A stretch of 64,000 bases of DNA from a virus: positions 115,991 to 179,990 of IMG/VR virus record IMGVR_UViG_3300043395_000996. The stretch is one strand, 5' to 3'. Under the pieces are notes generated by a model. It worked only from the letters and a program-made list of their open reading frames with translations. It had not been told where the DNA came from and did no database searches. A program made the position numbers and the translations under genes. Below are positions 8,105 to 16,231 of this stretch, piece by piece (the stretch's first letter is position 1; each line of letters starts with the position of its first letter).

Positions 8105-8434
8105 CTATTTCAAATCTTTTTTTACTTTTTCTATCACTTTACCACTATGCTGTGACCAAGTTTTTAAGAAAATGGTTTTTAATTCATTTTCTAATTCCGT
8201 TTCAGTTACCTCACCATTTGTACTATCAGAACCTTTGGTTATTTGAGTTTGTACATATGGTAATTTAACCATTTTAGATGCTATTGAATCATCGATACCT
8301 TTTTTGTTATCTAATAATTTAACAACATCATCTATAAATTTTTTATTAGATTCCAATGAACCCAATATTTTTTCTAAAACTTTCTTTGTTTCTTTTTTAT
8401 TACCCATTAAATAGTTTATTCCGTTTCCAGCCAA
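8105..8434 (-). CDS. hypothetical protein, possible -1 frameshift product with upstream gene
   Basis: The annotated frame starts at a TTG (8434) and gives 109 helical residues (KKVLEKILGSLESNKKFIDD). The same frame stays open upstream to 8536, with no ATG, GTG or TTG. The extra part reads INEDLAFDIVATVGTILIAK then VIFYYLIELAG, which is a convincing membrane helix. It reaches the A11 run where the upstream gene ends. A -1 slip there, or a homopolymer sequencing error, would join the two into a protein of about 310 residues. I therefore think the N-terminus given here is too short. Function unknown. Confidence 0.5.
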   Translation of the reverse strand: MAGNGINYLMGNKKETKKVLEKILGSLESNKKFIDDVVKLLDNKKGIDDSIASKMVKLPYVQTQITKGSDSTNGEVTETELENELKTIFLKTWSQHSGKVIEKVKKDLK

Positions 8435-8514
8435 TTCTATTAAGTAATAAAAAATAACTTTAGCAATTAAAATAGTACCAACAGTTGCTACTATATCAAA
8501 TGCTAAATCCTCAT

Positions 8515-9036
8515 TTATTTTTTTTTTTGAGATATTCTATTGAATACCTCTTTTAATCTCAATTTATCCGATATATCACTTATTTCGTTATAATCGGTTT
8601 CTTTAATTCCTCTTTCAATTTCTCTTCTACTGGCATTTGGGTCTGCACATACAGCTACTCCAATTTTTTTTCTACCATAATCACCGGCCATATCATACAT
8701 AGCCATAATTGCTTTGAAATGCCAATCGTTTGTTCCTACTTCGTTTGTAGCTCTTAATGCTTTTAAATCAGAACCCTCAATCTCTCCATCCTTATCTACA
8801 TCTAATTTCTTTTGCCCTGCTGTTAATTCAGCTTCATTGTATCCTCTTAATTTACCTTCGGATTTTGCTTTGTAAGCAGTATCTACCGCATTAAAGAATT
8901 TTTTCTTATCATCATCTGACATAGAAGTTATAGATTTACCACTTTTATCCAACATATGTTTAAATAATTGCTGATAATCTTGTTCTTCCCTAACAGTTTG
9001 CTTTACAAACTCTTTTAAATTTTTGGATACTTTCAT
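8515..9036 (-). CDS. hypothetical protein with an EF-hand-like loop
   Basis: 173 residues. A canonical 12-residue calcium loop DVDKDGEIEGSD lies at 79-90 (Asp at 1, 3, 5, Gly at 6, acidic at 12). It resembles a dockerin/EF-hand half-site without an obvious partner. The N-terminus (MKVSKNLKEFVKQTVREEQD then YQQLF) resembles that of the gene at 6799-7236. The frame ends in QKKK and a stop inside a run of eleven A residues, beyond which another frame continues with a membrane helix. The ATG overlaps the stop of the DUF3008-like gene. Likely a virion or head-associated protein; no function assigned. Confidence 0.6.
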   Translation of the reverse strand: MKVSKNLKEFVKQTVREEQDYQQLFKHMLDKSGKSITSMSDDDKKKFFNAVDTAYKAKSEGKLRGYNEAELTAGQKKLDVDKDGEIEGSDLKALRATNEVGTNDWHFKAIMAMYDMAGDYGRKKIGVAVCADPNASRREIERGIKETDYNEISDISDKLRLKEVFNRISQKKK

Positions 9037-9803
9037 TATTCTGAAATTTGTCTTATTTTTTGGTCCAATTTTAACAATCTCTCTTTTATTGTATAAATAT
9101 GGTTATTTGTTCTTTTCCAAAAACTTTTGTTGTTTATTCCACTTTCATTCTTAATTTTACCATACCAATTAAGAAATCTTTCCATTTCTGAAAGTTGTTT
9201 GCTGATATTAGAGATACCTTTTCCAATTTTTGAAACTGCCGATGAATCTTCTTTTTTTAATTCTAACCAACGATTTTCTTTCACAACACTATATCCCGTC
9301 AAATCGGCTTGTCTTTTACCTTTAGTTTTTTCATCTTCGGGCTTTCCAAACGCAAATGGAGTATTGTACTCACCTGCTGCTCCCGATGTATTCATTTCAT
9401 CTACTTTCAATTCAGCATCTTTATATAAGCCAGAAACCGAATCATCTAATTCTTTTTCCAATTGCTTTTTAGCAGTACCCAATTTTTTTAATTGTTCTAC
9501 ATACTTCTTTTCATTTGGAGTTCCTTTTGCTTTTTTATATAAATCTAAATATTGTTGAATTCCATCGATTACTTTTGCCAAATCTTTTGATATAGTACGA
9601 ACTGAACGAAGCTCTGCTAACACTTGCTCTTTAACATGGTCCGGTAATCCTTTATGAGAAGTCGATGCGAAATCTTTTGCATCTTTATCACTCATTGAAT
9701 CTGCTGCTTTTTCAACTTCTTTTGATGGGTTTTCTAAATCACCCTTTTGTGCAGCGTGAACCATACCCATAAATCTTTGTTGTGCTTTACTTTGTGCTGG
9801 CAT
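9036..9803 (-). CDS. DUF3008 domain protein
   Basis: 255 residues. The first about 55 residues (PAQSKAQQRFMGMVHAAQKG, then SKEVEKAADSMSDKDAKDFA) match the DUF3008 family, found in many phages and bacteria with unknown function. The rest is helical and charged, with a predicted coiled coil (about 75-120) and a C-terminal helical segment (LKLDQKIRQISE). Its start overlaps the end of the next upstream gene by 17 bases. One copy of the ATATTTATA core lies inside this gene about 55 bases before the next start. Probably a minor head component. Confidence 0.7.
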   Translation of the reverse strand: MPAQSKAQQRFMGMVHAAQKGDLENPSKEVEKAADSMSDKDAKDFASTSHKGLPDHVKEQVLAELRSVRTISKDLAKVIDGIQQYLDLYKKAKGTPNEKKYVEQLKKLGTAKKQLEKELDDSVSGLYKDAELKVDEMNTSGAAGEYNTPFAFGKPEDEKTKGKRQADLTGYSVVKENRWLELKKEDSSAVSKIGKGISNISKQLSEMERFLNWYGKIKNESGINNKSFWKRTNNHIYTIKERLLKLDQKIRQISE

Positions 9804-10662
9804 TTTTCAATTCTTTTAAAAGTTCATAAGTCATCATCATTGCTGATAAATGCTCTTCTTTAATTTTTTTAGCCGTTTTGATTTTCTTAATATTAGAAAT
9901 GGTTTCTGCTAATTTAATTTTTGTAACTTTATCTGAAATTTTAGAGCCAACTTCTTTCAATGAATTAACTAATGTTGTTACTTCGTTTGAAACATATTCA
10001 CTCAATTTGCCAGTATTATTGATATTATTGATATATTCTTTTAATAAGTTTTTCTGATTTACTGATAAATTAGAATATTTTTTATTAAAATTTTCTACTA
10101 ATAATTTGTAAGATAACATTCTAACTTCATCATCTTGCTTTCTATATTCAACCAATACTCTATCGTTTATTTTCTTATCTTTATTTTCGATAGATGAATT
10201 AATCATATTTTCAACTATTGTAAATTTAGAATTAACAATATCTTTTGGTTCAAATGATTCGGTAGTAATTACTGCTTCAAATACTTTATATATTGATGCT
10301 AAATTTTTATAATTTGAAATAGGAGATTTTACAAATTCATCTATATTATAAGCCTCTTTGATTTGCTTAATAAGGTTATATTTCTCTTTTGTAAGTTTTG
10401 ATTCATCCAATCTCTTACGAGCTTCACAAACAGTATCTACGAATTTTTCAGCTTTTGCTTCTGAATTGTATGTTTCGTTAATAAGATATTGATATAACTT
10501 CAATTCTTTTGAAAGCTCTTTCTTCGAATTAAAAAATTCTTTTAAAATTTTCTCTGCTTTTGAAGATTGTTTGCCAGACAACATTTCTGATGTAATTTGT
10601 CTTACAAGCAATTCAAACAAAAATCCAGTGTTTTTAAATTTCGAGTGTTTAATATTTTTCAT
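9787..10662 (-). CDS. hypothetical helical protein, portal-proximal
   Basis: 291 residues from the ATG at 10662 (a TTG one codon earlier is possible). It starts MKNIKHSKFKNTGFLFELLV followed by RQITSEMLSG, a block I associate with an uncharacterised protein next to the portal in T4-like phages. It is helical and lysine-rich throughout, with no catalytic motif. A late-promoter-like core lies 23 nt upstream, so it may begin the transcript that runs through the protease to bS21. Function unknown. Confidence 0.7.
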   Translation of the reverse strand: MKNIKHSKFKNTGFLFELLVRQITSEMLSGKQSSKAEKILKEFFNSKKELSKELKLYQYLINETYNSEAKAEKFVDTVCEARKRLDESKLTKEKYNLIKQIKEAYNIDEFVKSPISNYKNLASIYKVFEAVITTESFEPKDIVNSKFTIVENMINSSIENKDKKINDRVLVEYRKQDDEVRMLSYKLLVENFNKKYSNLSVNQKNLLKEYINNINNTGKLSEYVSNEVTTLVNSLKEVGSKISDKVTKIKLAETISNIKKIKTAKKIKEEHLSAMMMTYELLKELKNASTK

Positions 10663-10685
10663 CAATTATATATATTTTTCTCTGA

Positions 10686-10694
10686 TATAAATAT
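10686..10694 (-). promoter_or_regulatory. late-promoter-like core ATATTTATA
   Basis: ATATTTATA on the minus strand, 23 nt before the ATG at 10662, in the 46-base gap after the portal gene. Confidence 0.5.
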
Positions 10695-10711
10695 ACTTTT
10701 ATTATAGTTTA

Positions 10712-12439
10712 TTACTCTTTACCAAAATCTTCCATTAAAATAGTAGTTTTATTACCATTCATATCTTTGAAAATTTCTCTTGCTTCTCTTTGAGCTTTTT
10801 GTTTTAAAGTTTTAATTCCCAATGGGTCTCTTCCCAAAATGTGGTCATCTTTTTCATATCTAACCGGGTCTTTTGGTCTACCAACTTCTCCTTCTAATTC
10901 TAATTTCAATTTATTCAATTCTTCTTCAACATTTGTTGGTGCTTCAGTTCCCGTTTCTTTTGCCGGGTCAACACCTTGTGTTTCAATTGAAGTTAAACGG
11001 AATGCTTGTTTAGTATCTTCTATGATATCCAATGTTAATTCATCTTGCTCTTCAGGAGTCATATCCATAATTGCATCGTACATCCATTTTTTAGAGAACA
11101 TTTTTGTTTGTTGCATTTGCTGAATTAATGCTACTTTAGAAGTGTATAATTCAACTTTTTCTTGCTCATAAATTTTAGATGGAACAGTTAATTCTAATGA
11201 AAAATCTAAATCTTCTGCATTTTCTAAACCTTGTGAGTATAAGTGAACGATTGCAATCTTCGTTAATTCGGATACTAATACTTTTTGAATTCTTTCAATT
11301 GTTTTTGCAAAACGAACATCTTGTCCTGCCAAAGTGGCTTTACCACTTGTATCTTCCCCATATCCTAAAAATACTTTTGGAATTTTTAGAGCTGCCATCA
11401 TTTTATTTTTCAAATAATTGATGTCATTACTCATATCATATTCTAAACCTTTTAATGTATCGATATTAGTGCCATTATCGCTACCACGAACTGGCATATA
11501 ATAATCTTCGATTAAGTTTTGAATATTGTATTTTAAATTATATTCTCCCGTATTTGGGTCTATAAATGGAACTTTTTTAGAAGTATTGATAATCTTTTGC
11601 ATATAGTTATCAACTTCATTAGGTGGAATGTTACCAACATCCACTTTAAAAATTCTCTTTTCAGGAGCTCTCATAATACGATGGATTAACATCGCATCTT
11701 CCATTAAAGTTAATTGTTTCCAAACTCTTCTTGCGCCTTCTACCATAGATTTACCATATGGTAAGAAGTTTGAATCACCCATCAATCTAAAGTGAGCGAT
11801 TTCATAATTTTCATATTCTTGCTTTTGCCCCATCACATTACTTTGTGAGTATGCGCTGTTTGGATTTTGATATGGAGCATATACGAATTTAACTTTTTGT
11901 GGATTTAATGGGTCAAATCCTTCAACTCTCGATGTTTCATAAACTGAAAGTGGTTGGACATTTACAATACCCAATCCTTCTGCAATTTCTAAATGTAAAA
12001 AACAATCTCCGTATTTAACTAAATTTCTTGCCCAAGGCCAAAGTGTAAATTCAATGTTTAATACATCATAAAATAAATTCTTTAAAATTTCTTTAGTGTT
12101 TTCGTTTCCACAATTGATTTTAAGAATATCACCATACTCATTTTTAACAGTAGATTCATCAGCGTAAATATCCAAAGCAGATGTTATAATAGGGTCGTTA
12201 TCCATCCCATCATAATCTCTAAACAAATCAATACGAACTTGCTGATATGCCATCGTTGATTCAATCAAACCACCACTATATTGTGGGGTTCTCATACGTG
12301 TGAATCTATCAACCAAATTTGTTGTAATTTGTTGATATTCATCCGTATCTACTACTTTAATGCCTTTTGGTGTTTTACGAACAATAGTGTTCGTTGAAAA
12401 TAATTTTTGTAACCTACCAAAGAATGATTTATCTGCCAT
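10712..12439 (-). CDS. 20: portal vertex protein, T4 gp20-like
   Basis: Dodecameric portal through which DNA is packaged and ejected, and on which the neck assembles. 575 residues (T4 gp20 is 524). Conserved T4-type blocks are present: YDGMDNDPIITSALDIYADE near 75-95, WPWARNLVKYGDCFLHL near 134-150, and MRAPEKRIFKVDVGNIPPNE near 259-280. A later segment ending in LKIPKVFLGYGEDTSGKATL lies near 350. The C-terminus carries the acidic/basic helical tail usual for the family. It stands alone behind a host-type promoter (12460-12490), unlike most head genes here. Confidence 0.95.
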   Translation of the reverse strand: MADKSFFGRLQKLFSTNTIVRKTPKGIKVVDTDEYQQITTNLVDRFTRMRTPQYSGGLIESTMAYQQVRIDLFRDYDGMDNDPIITSALDIYADESTVKNEYGDILKINCGNENTKEILKNLFYDVLNIEFTLWPWARNLVKYGDCFLHLEIAEGLGIVNVQPLSVYETSRVEGFDPLNPQKVKFVYAPYQNPNSAYSQSNVMGQKQEYENYEIAHFRLMGDSNFLPYGKSMVEGARRVWKQLTLMEDAMLIHRIMRAPEKRIFKVDVGNIPPNEVDNYMQKIINTSKKVPFIDPNTGEYNLKYNIQNLIEDYYMPVRGSDNGTNIDTLKGLEYDMSNDINYLKNKMMAALKIPKVFLGYGEDTSGKATLAGQDVRFAKTIERIQKVLVSELTKIAIVHLYSQGLENAEDLDFSLELTVPSKIYEQEKVELYTSKVALIQQMQQTKMFSKKWMYDAIMDMTPEEQDELTLDIIEDTKQAFRLTSIETQGVDPAKETGTEAPTNVEEELNKLKLELEGEVGRPKDPVRYEKDDHILGRDPLGIKTLKQKAQREAREIFKDMNGNKTTILMEDFGKE

Positions 12440-12459
12440 AATAATTTTTATATAATTTA

Positions 12460-12490
12460 CAAAGATAAGTAATTTATTCTAATTTTCCAA
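12460..12490 (-). promoter_or_regulatory. Bacteroidota sigma-A type promoter (TTG-N20-TATCTTTG)
   Basis: On the minus strand TTG (12490-12488), 20 bases, then TATCTTTG (12467-12460), 20 nt before the portal ATG. It fits the Bacteroidota -33 TTG / -7 TAnnTTTG consensus. The whole 31-bp element is nearly identical to that at 39128-39158. Confidence 0.75.
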
Positions 12491-12495
12491 ATAAA

Positions 12496-13263
12496 TTACC
12501 ACTTTCTACAACTCCAATATCTTGCTTTCCATCTTGGACCTGGAGTATCACAATTATGTCTTGCTCTGAATGATTTTCTTCTTTCTGGGTTAGATTTTTT
12601 AATTCTCATATTAGGGTCTCCAAAGTTTACCTTAACAACATTTCCTTTGTCATTCTTAACATATACTTTGAATTTTTTAACATCACCTTGCATTGGTTTT
12701 CCCAACTTAACACTTCTACCCTGATATTCAGCTTCGTACACACAATCGCAACTAGCTTCTGCTAAATATTGAGTGTATTCTCTCATAAACTGAATGAATT
12801 CTTTCATATCCTCTCCGTTCTCAACATCATATTCAATCGGTTCGTTTTCTTCAGCTTCTTTGATTGGAACACAATTGGGTACTTCTTTACCATCTTTCTT
12901 TTTTGTACCAACCATTTCGTATCCTTTCCAACAAGGATTATCCATTTCTTTTACAATATTTGATAATTTCATTTCTTTTTCATTTACATATGGAGAATTA
13001 ACTGGCTCATATCCTCTATTTACTTTGTCCTTTTTTGGATTGTATGGTTCTACTTTACCAGGATTTCTATCTTTTTCTTCATCATCAAAATCCGTTGTAT
13101 CCGTATCTGCAATATTTCCCATAAAATCGCCATACATTGAACCAGCATGGTGTGCATTAAAATCAGTTTCAGCTGGTGTATCATACTTACCTATCCCATC
13201 TAACGATTTTTGATTTGTTGTAGGAACTGCTTCCTTTAATGGTACTAAATCTACTAATTTCAT
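12496..13263 (-). CDS. hypothetical protein with conserved T4-like C-terminal domain
   Basis: 255 residues from the ATG at 13263 (MKLVDLVPLKEAVPTT). The longer TTG frame overlaps the terminase end and is rejected. The N-terminal half is acidic and low in complexity. The C-terminal about 65 residues (GDVKKFKVYVKNDKGNVVKV, then NFGDPNMRIKKSNPERRKSF and RARHNCDTPGPRWKARYWSC) form a block I have seen in many T4-like marine phages, possibly DUF5872. The Cys/Arg-rich ending suggests nucleic acid or metal binding. It sits between terminase and portal with its own late-promoter-like core. Function unknown. Confidence 0.75.
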   Translation of the reverse strand: MKLVDLVPLKEAVPTTNQKSLDGIGKYDTPAETDFNAHHAGSMYGDFMGNIADTDTTDFDDEEKDRNPGKVEPYNPKKDKVNRGYEPVNSPYVNEKEMKLSNIVKEMDNPCWKGYEMVGTKKKDGKEVPNCVPIKEAEENEPIEYDVENGEDMKEFIQFMREYTQYLAEASCDCVYEAEYQGRSVKLGKPMQGDVKKFKVYVKNDKGNVVKVNFGDPNMRIKKSNPERRKSFRARHNCDTPGPRWKARYWSCRKW

Positions 13264-13282
13264 AATTCTTATAGTTTCAACA

Positions 13283-13291
13283 TATAAATAT
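13283..13291 (-). promoter_or_regulatory. late-promoter-like core ATATTTATA
   Basis: ATATTTATA on the minus strand, 19 nt before the ATG at 13263, in the gap after the terminase stop. Confidence 0.5.
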
Positions 13292-13298
13292 ATAAAAA

Positions 13299-14906
13299 TT
13301 AACGAAGTAACCAAGTTAGGTTTTCTTTTTCACCTCTACCTATTTCCATTTCATATGGATTTTGTTGTTGCCAGTTAGAAGTATATACTCCTTCATTGTT
13401 TTGAATAGTTGTAGAATTTAACATACTTCTTGTCAAATCGATACCTTCTTGTCTTAATCTCAATGCGGTGTTTCTTACCCACAATCCAATACCCAATGCC
13501 ATTGTAAGGTCATCATTATATCCTTTCATAGCTTCTGCTCTACCACCATTCCAAATAAATGTAAATAATTCATCTATTAATCTATTAGAACGAATTAGAA
13601 TGTCTTTATCTCTAAAATATGTATCCAATGCTGATATAATAAGAGGACGAGTTTTGGTTGTAGTCGAAAATCCTGCAACCATGCTTTTTTCTTGTCTATA
13701 ATATTTGTTAGACATTTGTCTTTCAACATCCACATATTGTAAATCATTACTCATATAGAATAGATTAGGATATCCCCTATCAATTACTTGCTGAATACAT
13801 GCCCAACCTACGTTTGAGTTTTCAATTACCAATAATGCGTTATTATATTCGGTTGCCAATGATGTTAGAAAATTTCCAAAATCTTTTGTATCGATTTTAC
13901 CTCTATATTCTCCAACCTGCGATGAATCTTCAATATCAATAATTTGAGCAGTGGAATAATCACTTCCATCGCCCCTCGCCACGTCGGCGGATATCATATA
14001 TTGTCTATTGTAATTAGGATATTCCCATATCCATAAGTTATTATCAAATCCTCTCTTCTCTACCGGCTCCATAACGTATGTATCTTTATACCACGTTAAT
14101 AATGCCGGGTCGATTACAGTAGCACCAGAACCAACGAAGTCACAATCACATTCTTGTGCGGCTCCCTTAACTCCCAAAATACGAGTTTGTTCATCTCTCC
14201 ACGCTTGATTTCTTTCAGGGTGTACAGTCCAATGTAGATTGATACAATTGAATCCGTTTGTTCCACTTTCACCATCTACCCACATTTTATGAAACCAGTT
14301 ACCAATACCATTTGGTGTAGATAATACAATTGCCGAACCACCCGTTGATAAGGTAGATTGTGCTGATAACCAAATTTCATCGATATCTCTAATGAATGCC
14401 GCCTCATCCACAACCAATAGAGATAGGGCTTCAGAACGACCTGCATCAGGTGAACTTGCGATTGCTTTTACTTGCGAACCATTTTTTAATTTAAGTGATA
14501 GTTTGTTATCTTCAGCTGCTGCCGTTGAACCATCTCTTAACCAAACGGGAAGTAAATCGTGCATAACCCTTACTTTCTCTACAAGGTTTTTTGCAACAGT
14601 TACTTTAGTTGCAATAACCAAAGCATTGAAGTCTTGGTTAAATAACATCTTCCAAAGTATAAAGCCCGCCGATAGGGTTGATAAACCTAACTGACGGGAT
14701 TTAAGAATAATGTTAAATCTATTATCTTTAAAATCATCTAAACAATTCTCCTGAAATGGATATAAGTGAAAAGGTATTTTTCCTCTCGTTGGATGCTGAA
14801 TCACACAATACTTTTTCATAAAGTATATTGGGTCTAAAGCACACTTCTTATACTCATCAGCGATGATTTCTTTTAAATTCTTTTTTGGTTGCCCTTGTAT
14901 AGACAT
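13299..14906 (-). CDS. 17: terminase large subunit, T4 gp17-like
   Basis: Packaging motor ATPase and headful nuclease. The start is the ATG at 14906, which overlaps the preceding stop as TAATG; this gives 535 residues. ATPase motifs: a deviant Walker A KSRQLGLST at 69-77 (the usual Lys before Thr is Leu, a common variant in this family), Walker B LLVVDEA at 163-169, and coupling motif STPNG at 196-200. RNase H-like nuclease acids include Asp308 (ISADVARGDGSD) and Glu362 (LLVIENSN). It follows the membrane module, and its 3' end is separated from the next gene by a late-promoter-like core. Confidence 0.95.
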   Translation of the reverse strand: MSIQGQPKKNLKEIIADEYKKCALDPIYFMKKYCVIQHPTRGKIPFHLYPFQENCLDDFKDNRFNIILKSRQLGLSTLSAGFILWKMLFNQDFNALVIATKVTVAKNLVEKVRVMHDLLPVWLRDGSTAAAEDNKLSLKLKNGSQVKAIASSPDAGRSEALSLLVVDEAAFIRDIDEIWLSAQSTLSTGGSAIVLSTPNGIGNWFHKMWVDGESGTNGFNCINLHWTVHPERNQAWRDEQTRILGVKGAAQECDCDFVGSGATVIDPALLTWYKDTYVMEPVEKRGFDNNLWIWEYPNYNRQYMISADVARGDGSDYSTAQIIDIEDSSQVGEYRGKIDTKDFGNFLTSLATEYNNALLVIENSNVGWACIQQVIDRGYPNLFYMSNDLQYVDVERQMSNKYYRQEKSMVAGFSTTTKTRPLIISALDTYFRDKDILIRSNRLIDELFTFIWNGGRAEAMKGYNDDLTMALGIGLWVRNTALRLRQEGIDLTRSMLNSTTIQNNEGVYTSNWQQQNPYEMEIGRGEKENLTWLLR

Positions 14907-15556
14907 TACTTTTTTAATTTGATTTTCCAATATACTCCACCTCTAATATATGGTGTTAGATACCCATTTGTACCATCGGTTGTTTTATTATTAACACCAA
15001 TACCCAAATTGTATATTTTATTAGAGTTAGAATTTACCATTACACCAATGCCAATAAAATTTACATAATCGGCTTGATTAAATCCACCTTCAAATCCAGC
15101 ATAAACTTTACGTTTAAATGGTTCTGGTATTATGAGTGTATCTATTTTAGGTGTAATTTTGGTTGTATATTTTCTACCTATTATTTTATTTTTACTTATT
15201 GTATCAATGATTGTAATTGAACCCTGTTGTTTATCAAATTTATAGGTGTTTGTAAATACATTCACATTATTCAAATATTGATTTATGATAGAATTTGTAT
15301 CTACTTTTATTTGAATCGTATCATGTACTGCGTATGGTATTGGTTTTTCGACTTCTACCGGTACTTCTACATCATAAGGCACTTCCACTTCAATTGTATC
15401 GTGAATTGGATGTAAAGATTGACCATCAACTTTAACTATTTTTTCAATAGTTTTGTTTCTATTAGGCATTACACCAAATGGGTCAAAAGATACCAATGAT
15501 AATATAATCACTAATACAACAATGATAATATGTCTTATGTCAAATAGTTTCTTCAT
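14906..15556 (-). CDS. membrane-anchored protein with C-terminal barrel-like domain
   Basis: 216 residues: a short cytoplasmic start, one membrane helix (about 10-28), then a Pro/Val-rich periplasmic stretch (EVEVPYDVEVPVEVEKPIPY). The C-terminal about 70 residues are an amphipathic beta segment with alternating aromatics (VYAGFEGGFNQADYVNFIGI... to GGVYWKIKLKK), resembling a small outer-membrane-type sheet. The layout is similar to the DUF6808-type proteins of Bacteroidota phages. It is third in an overlapping membrane module just before terminase and could span the envelope during lysis. No direct evidence of function. Confidence 0.6.
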   Translation of the reverse strand: MKKLFDIRHIIIVVLVIILSLVSFDPFGVMPNRNKTIEKIVKVDGQSLHPIHDTIEVEVPYDVEVPVEVEKPIPYAVHDTIQIKVDTNSIINQYLNNVNVFTNTYKFDKQQGSITIIDTISKNKIIGRKYTTKITPKIDTLIIPEPFKRKVYAGFEGGFNQADYVNFIGIGVMVNSNSNKIYNLGIGVNNKTTDGTNGYLTPYIRGGVYWKIKLKK

Positions 15557-15966
15557 TACTTAATCAAAAATAATACGGTCATTACTAAAGCAATACCAGA
15601 ACCAGCTTTATAAACAGCGGTTTTAAATTTCTGAACTTTTAATTCTTTCAATAAACTATTAGATTTTTCTCTCTCCAACGCAAATTGTTGGTCTTTCTTA
15701 TCTATAATAGTATTTAGGTTGTTGATTTTTTCATCTTTCAAAGTATCCTTTTGTTTATATAGGTTAATTTGTAGATTTTTTTCATCCAACGCTTTATACA
15801 CTTCCTTTAATTCAGCTTTTGCACCATCACCGCTAAGAATATCCTTAATGACTAACTTGGCCGTTGGTACTTTTAGAGGCACTATCGAGTCCGTTTTCGT
15901 AACGGTCTGCGAAAAACTTGATAAGGTCGTGAATAGTATAATCACTAACAGCATTAACTTTTTCAT
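15556..15966 (-). CDS. exported coiled-coil protein, spanin-like (putative)
   Basis: 136 residues: a signal peptide (MKKLMLLVIILFTTLSSFSQ, cleavage probably before Gln20), then a coiled coil (about 50-105, LDEKNLQINLYKQKDTLKDE...) and a C-terminal membrane helix (GIALVMTVLFLIK). The first 41 codons lie out of frame inside the end of the previous gene, as in Rz/Rz1-type spanin pairs. There is no lipobox Cys, so it is not a classical o-spanin. The ATG of the next gene overlaps its stop. The role in lysis is inferred from topology and overlap only. Confidence 0.55.
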   Translation of the reverse strand: MKKLMLLVIILFTTLSSFSQTVTKTDSIVPLKVPTAKLVIKDILSGDGAKAELKEVYKALDEKNLQINLYKQKDTLKDEKINNLNTIIDKKDQQFALEREKSNSLLKELKVQKFKTAVYKAGSGIALVMTVLFLIK

Positions 15967-16225
15967 TTGTATGTGTTTTTATTTCGGTTATATTTTTGTT
16001 GATTGTTGTAATTCTAGTTTCTACTACGTTTATTTCTTCATCTACTTTTGCAATATGTCCATCAATTACTTTGTTTGCAGTTTCAACCGAATCTATTTCA
16101 TGTTGTAAAGAATCAATTTTACGATTATATGCTTCAACATCAGTTTTGATGCCATTGTTGGTAAATAAATTATAACCAACTAAAACAATAAGAATTACTA
16201 ATATAATATTCTTTATATATTTCAT
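15845..16225 (-). CDS. inner-membrane coiled-coil protein, i-spanin-like (putative)
   Basis: 126 residues: an N-terminal membrane anchor (IKNIILVILIVLVGYNLF, about 4-21) followed by a long periplasmic coiled coil (about 30-90, KIDSLQHEIDSVETANKVID...). This is the i-spanin topology. Its last 122 bases also encode the signal peptide of the following gene in another frame. It starts 6 bases after the Zn-binding protein gene ends. No holin or endolysin was recognised in this window, so the lysis assignment is tentative. Confidence 0.55.
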   Translation of the reverse strand: MKYIKNIILVILIVLVGYNLFTNNGIKTDVEAYNRKIDSLQHEIDSVETANKVIDGHIAKVDEEINVVETRITTINKNITEIKTHTNEKVNAVSDYTIHDLIKFFADRYENGLDSASKSTNGQVSH

Positions 16226-16231
16226 AATTTT

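Noticed and set aside
13264-13314. TTG-started N-terminal extension of the gene before portal.
   Set aside because: It overlaps the terminase end and the promoter core; ATG 13263 gives the conserved MKLVDLVPLKE start.
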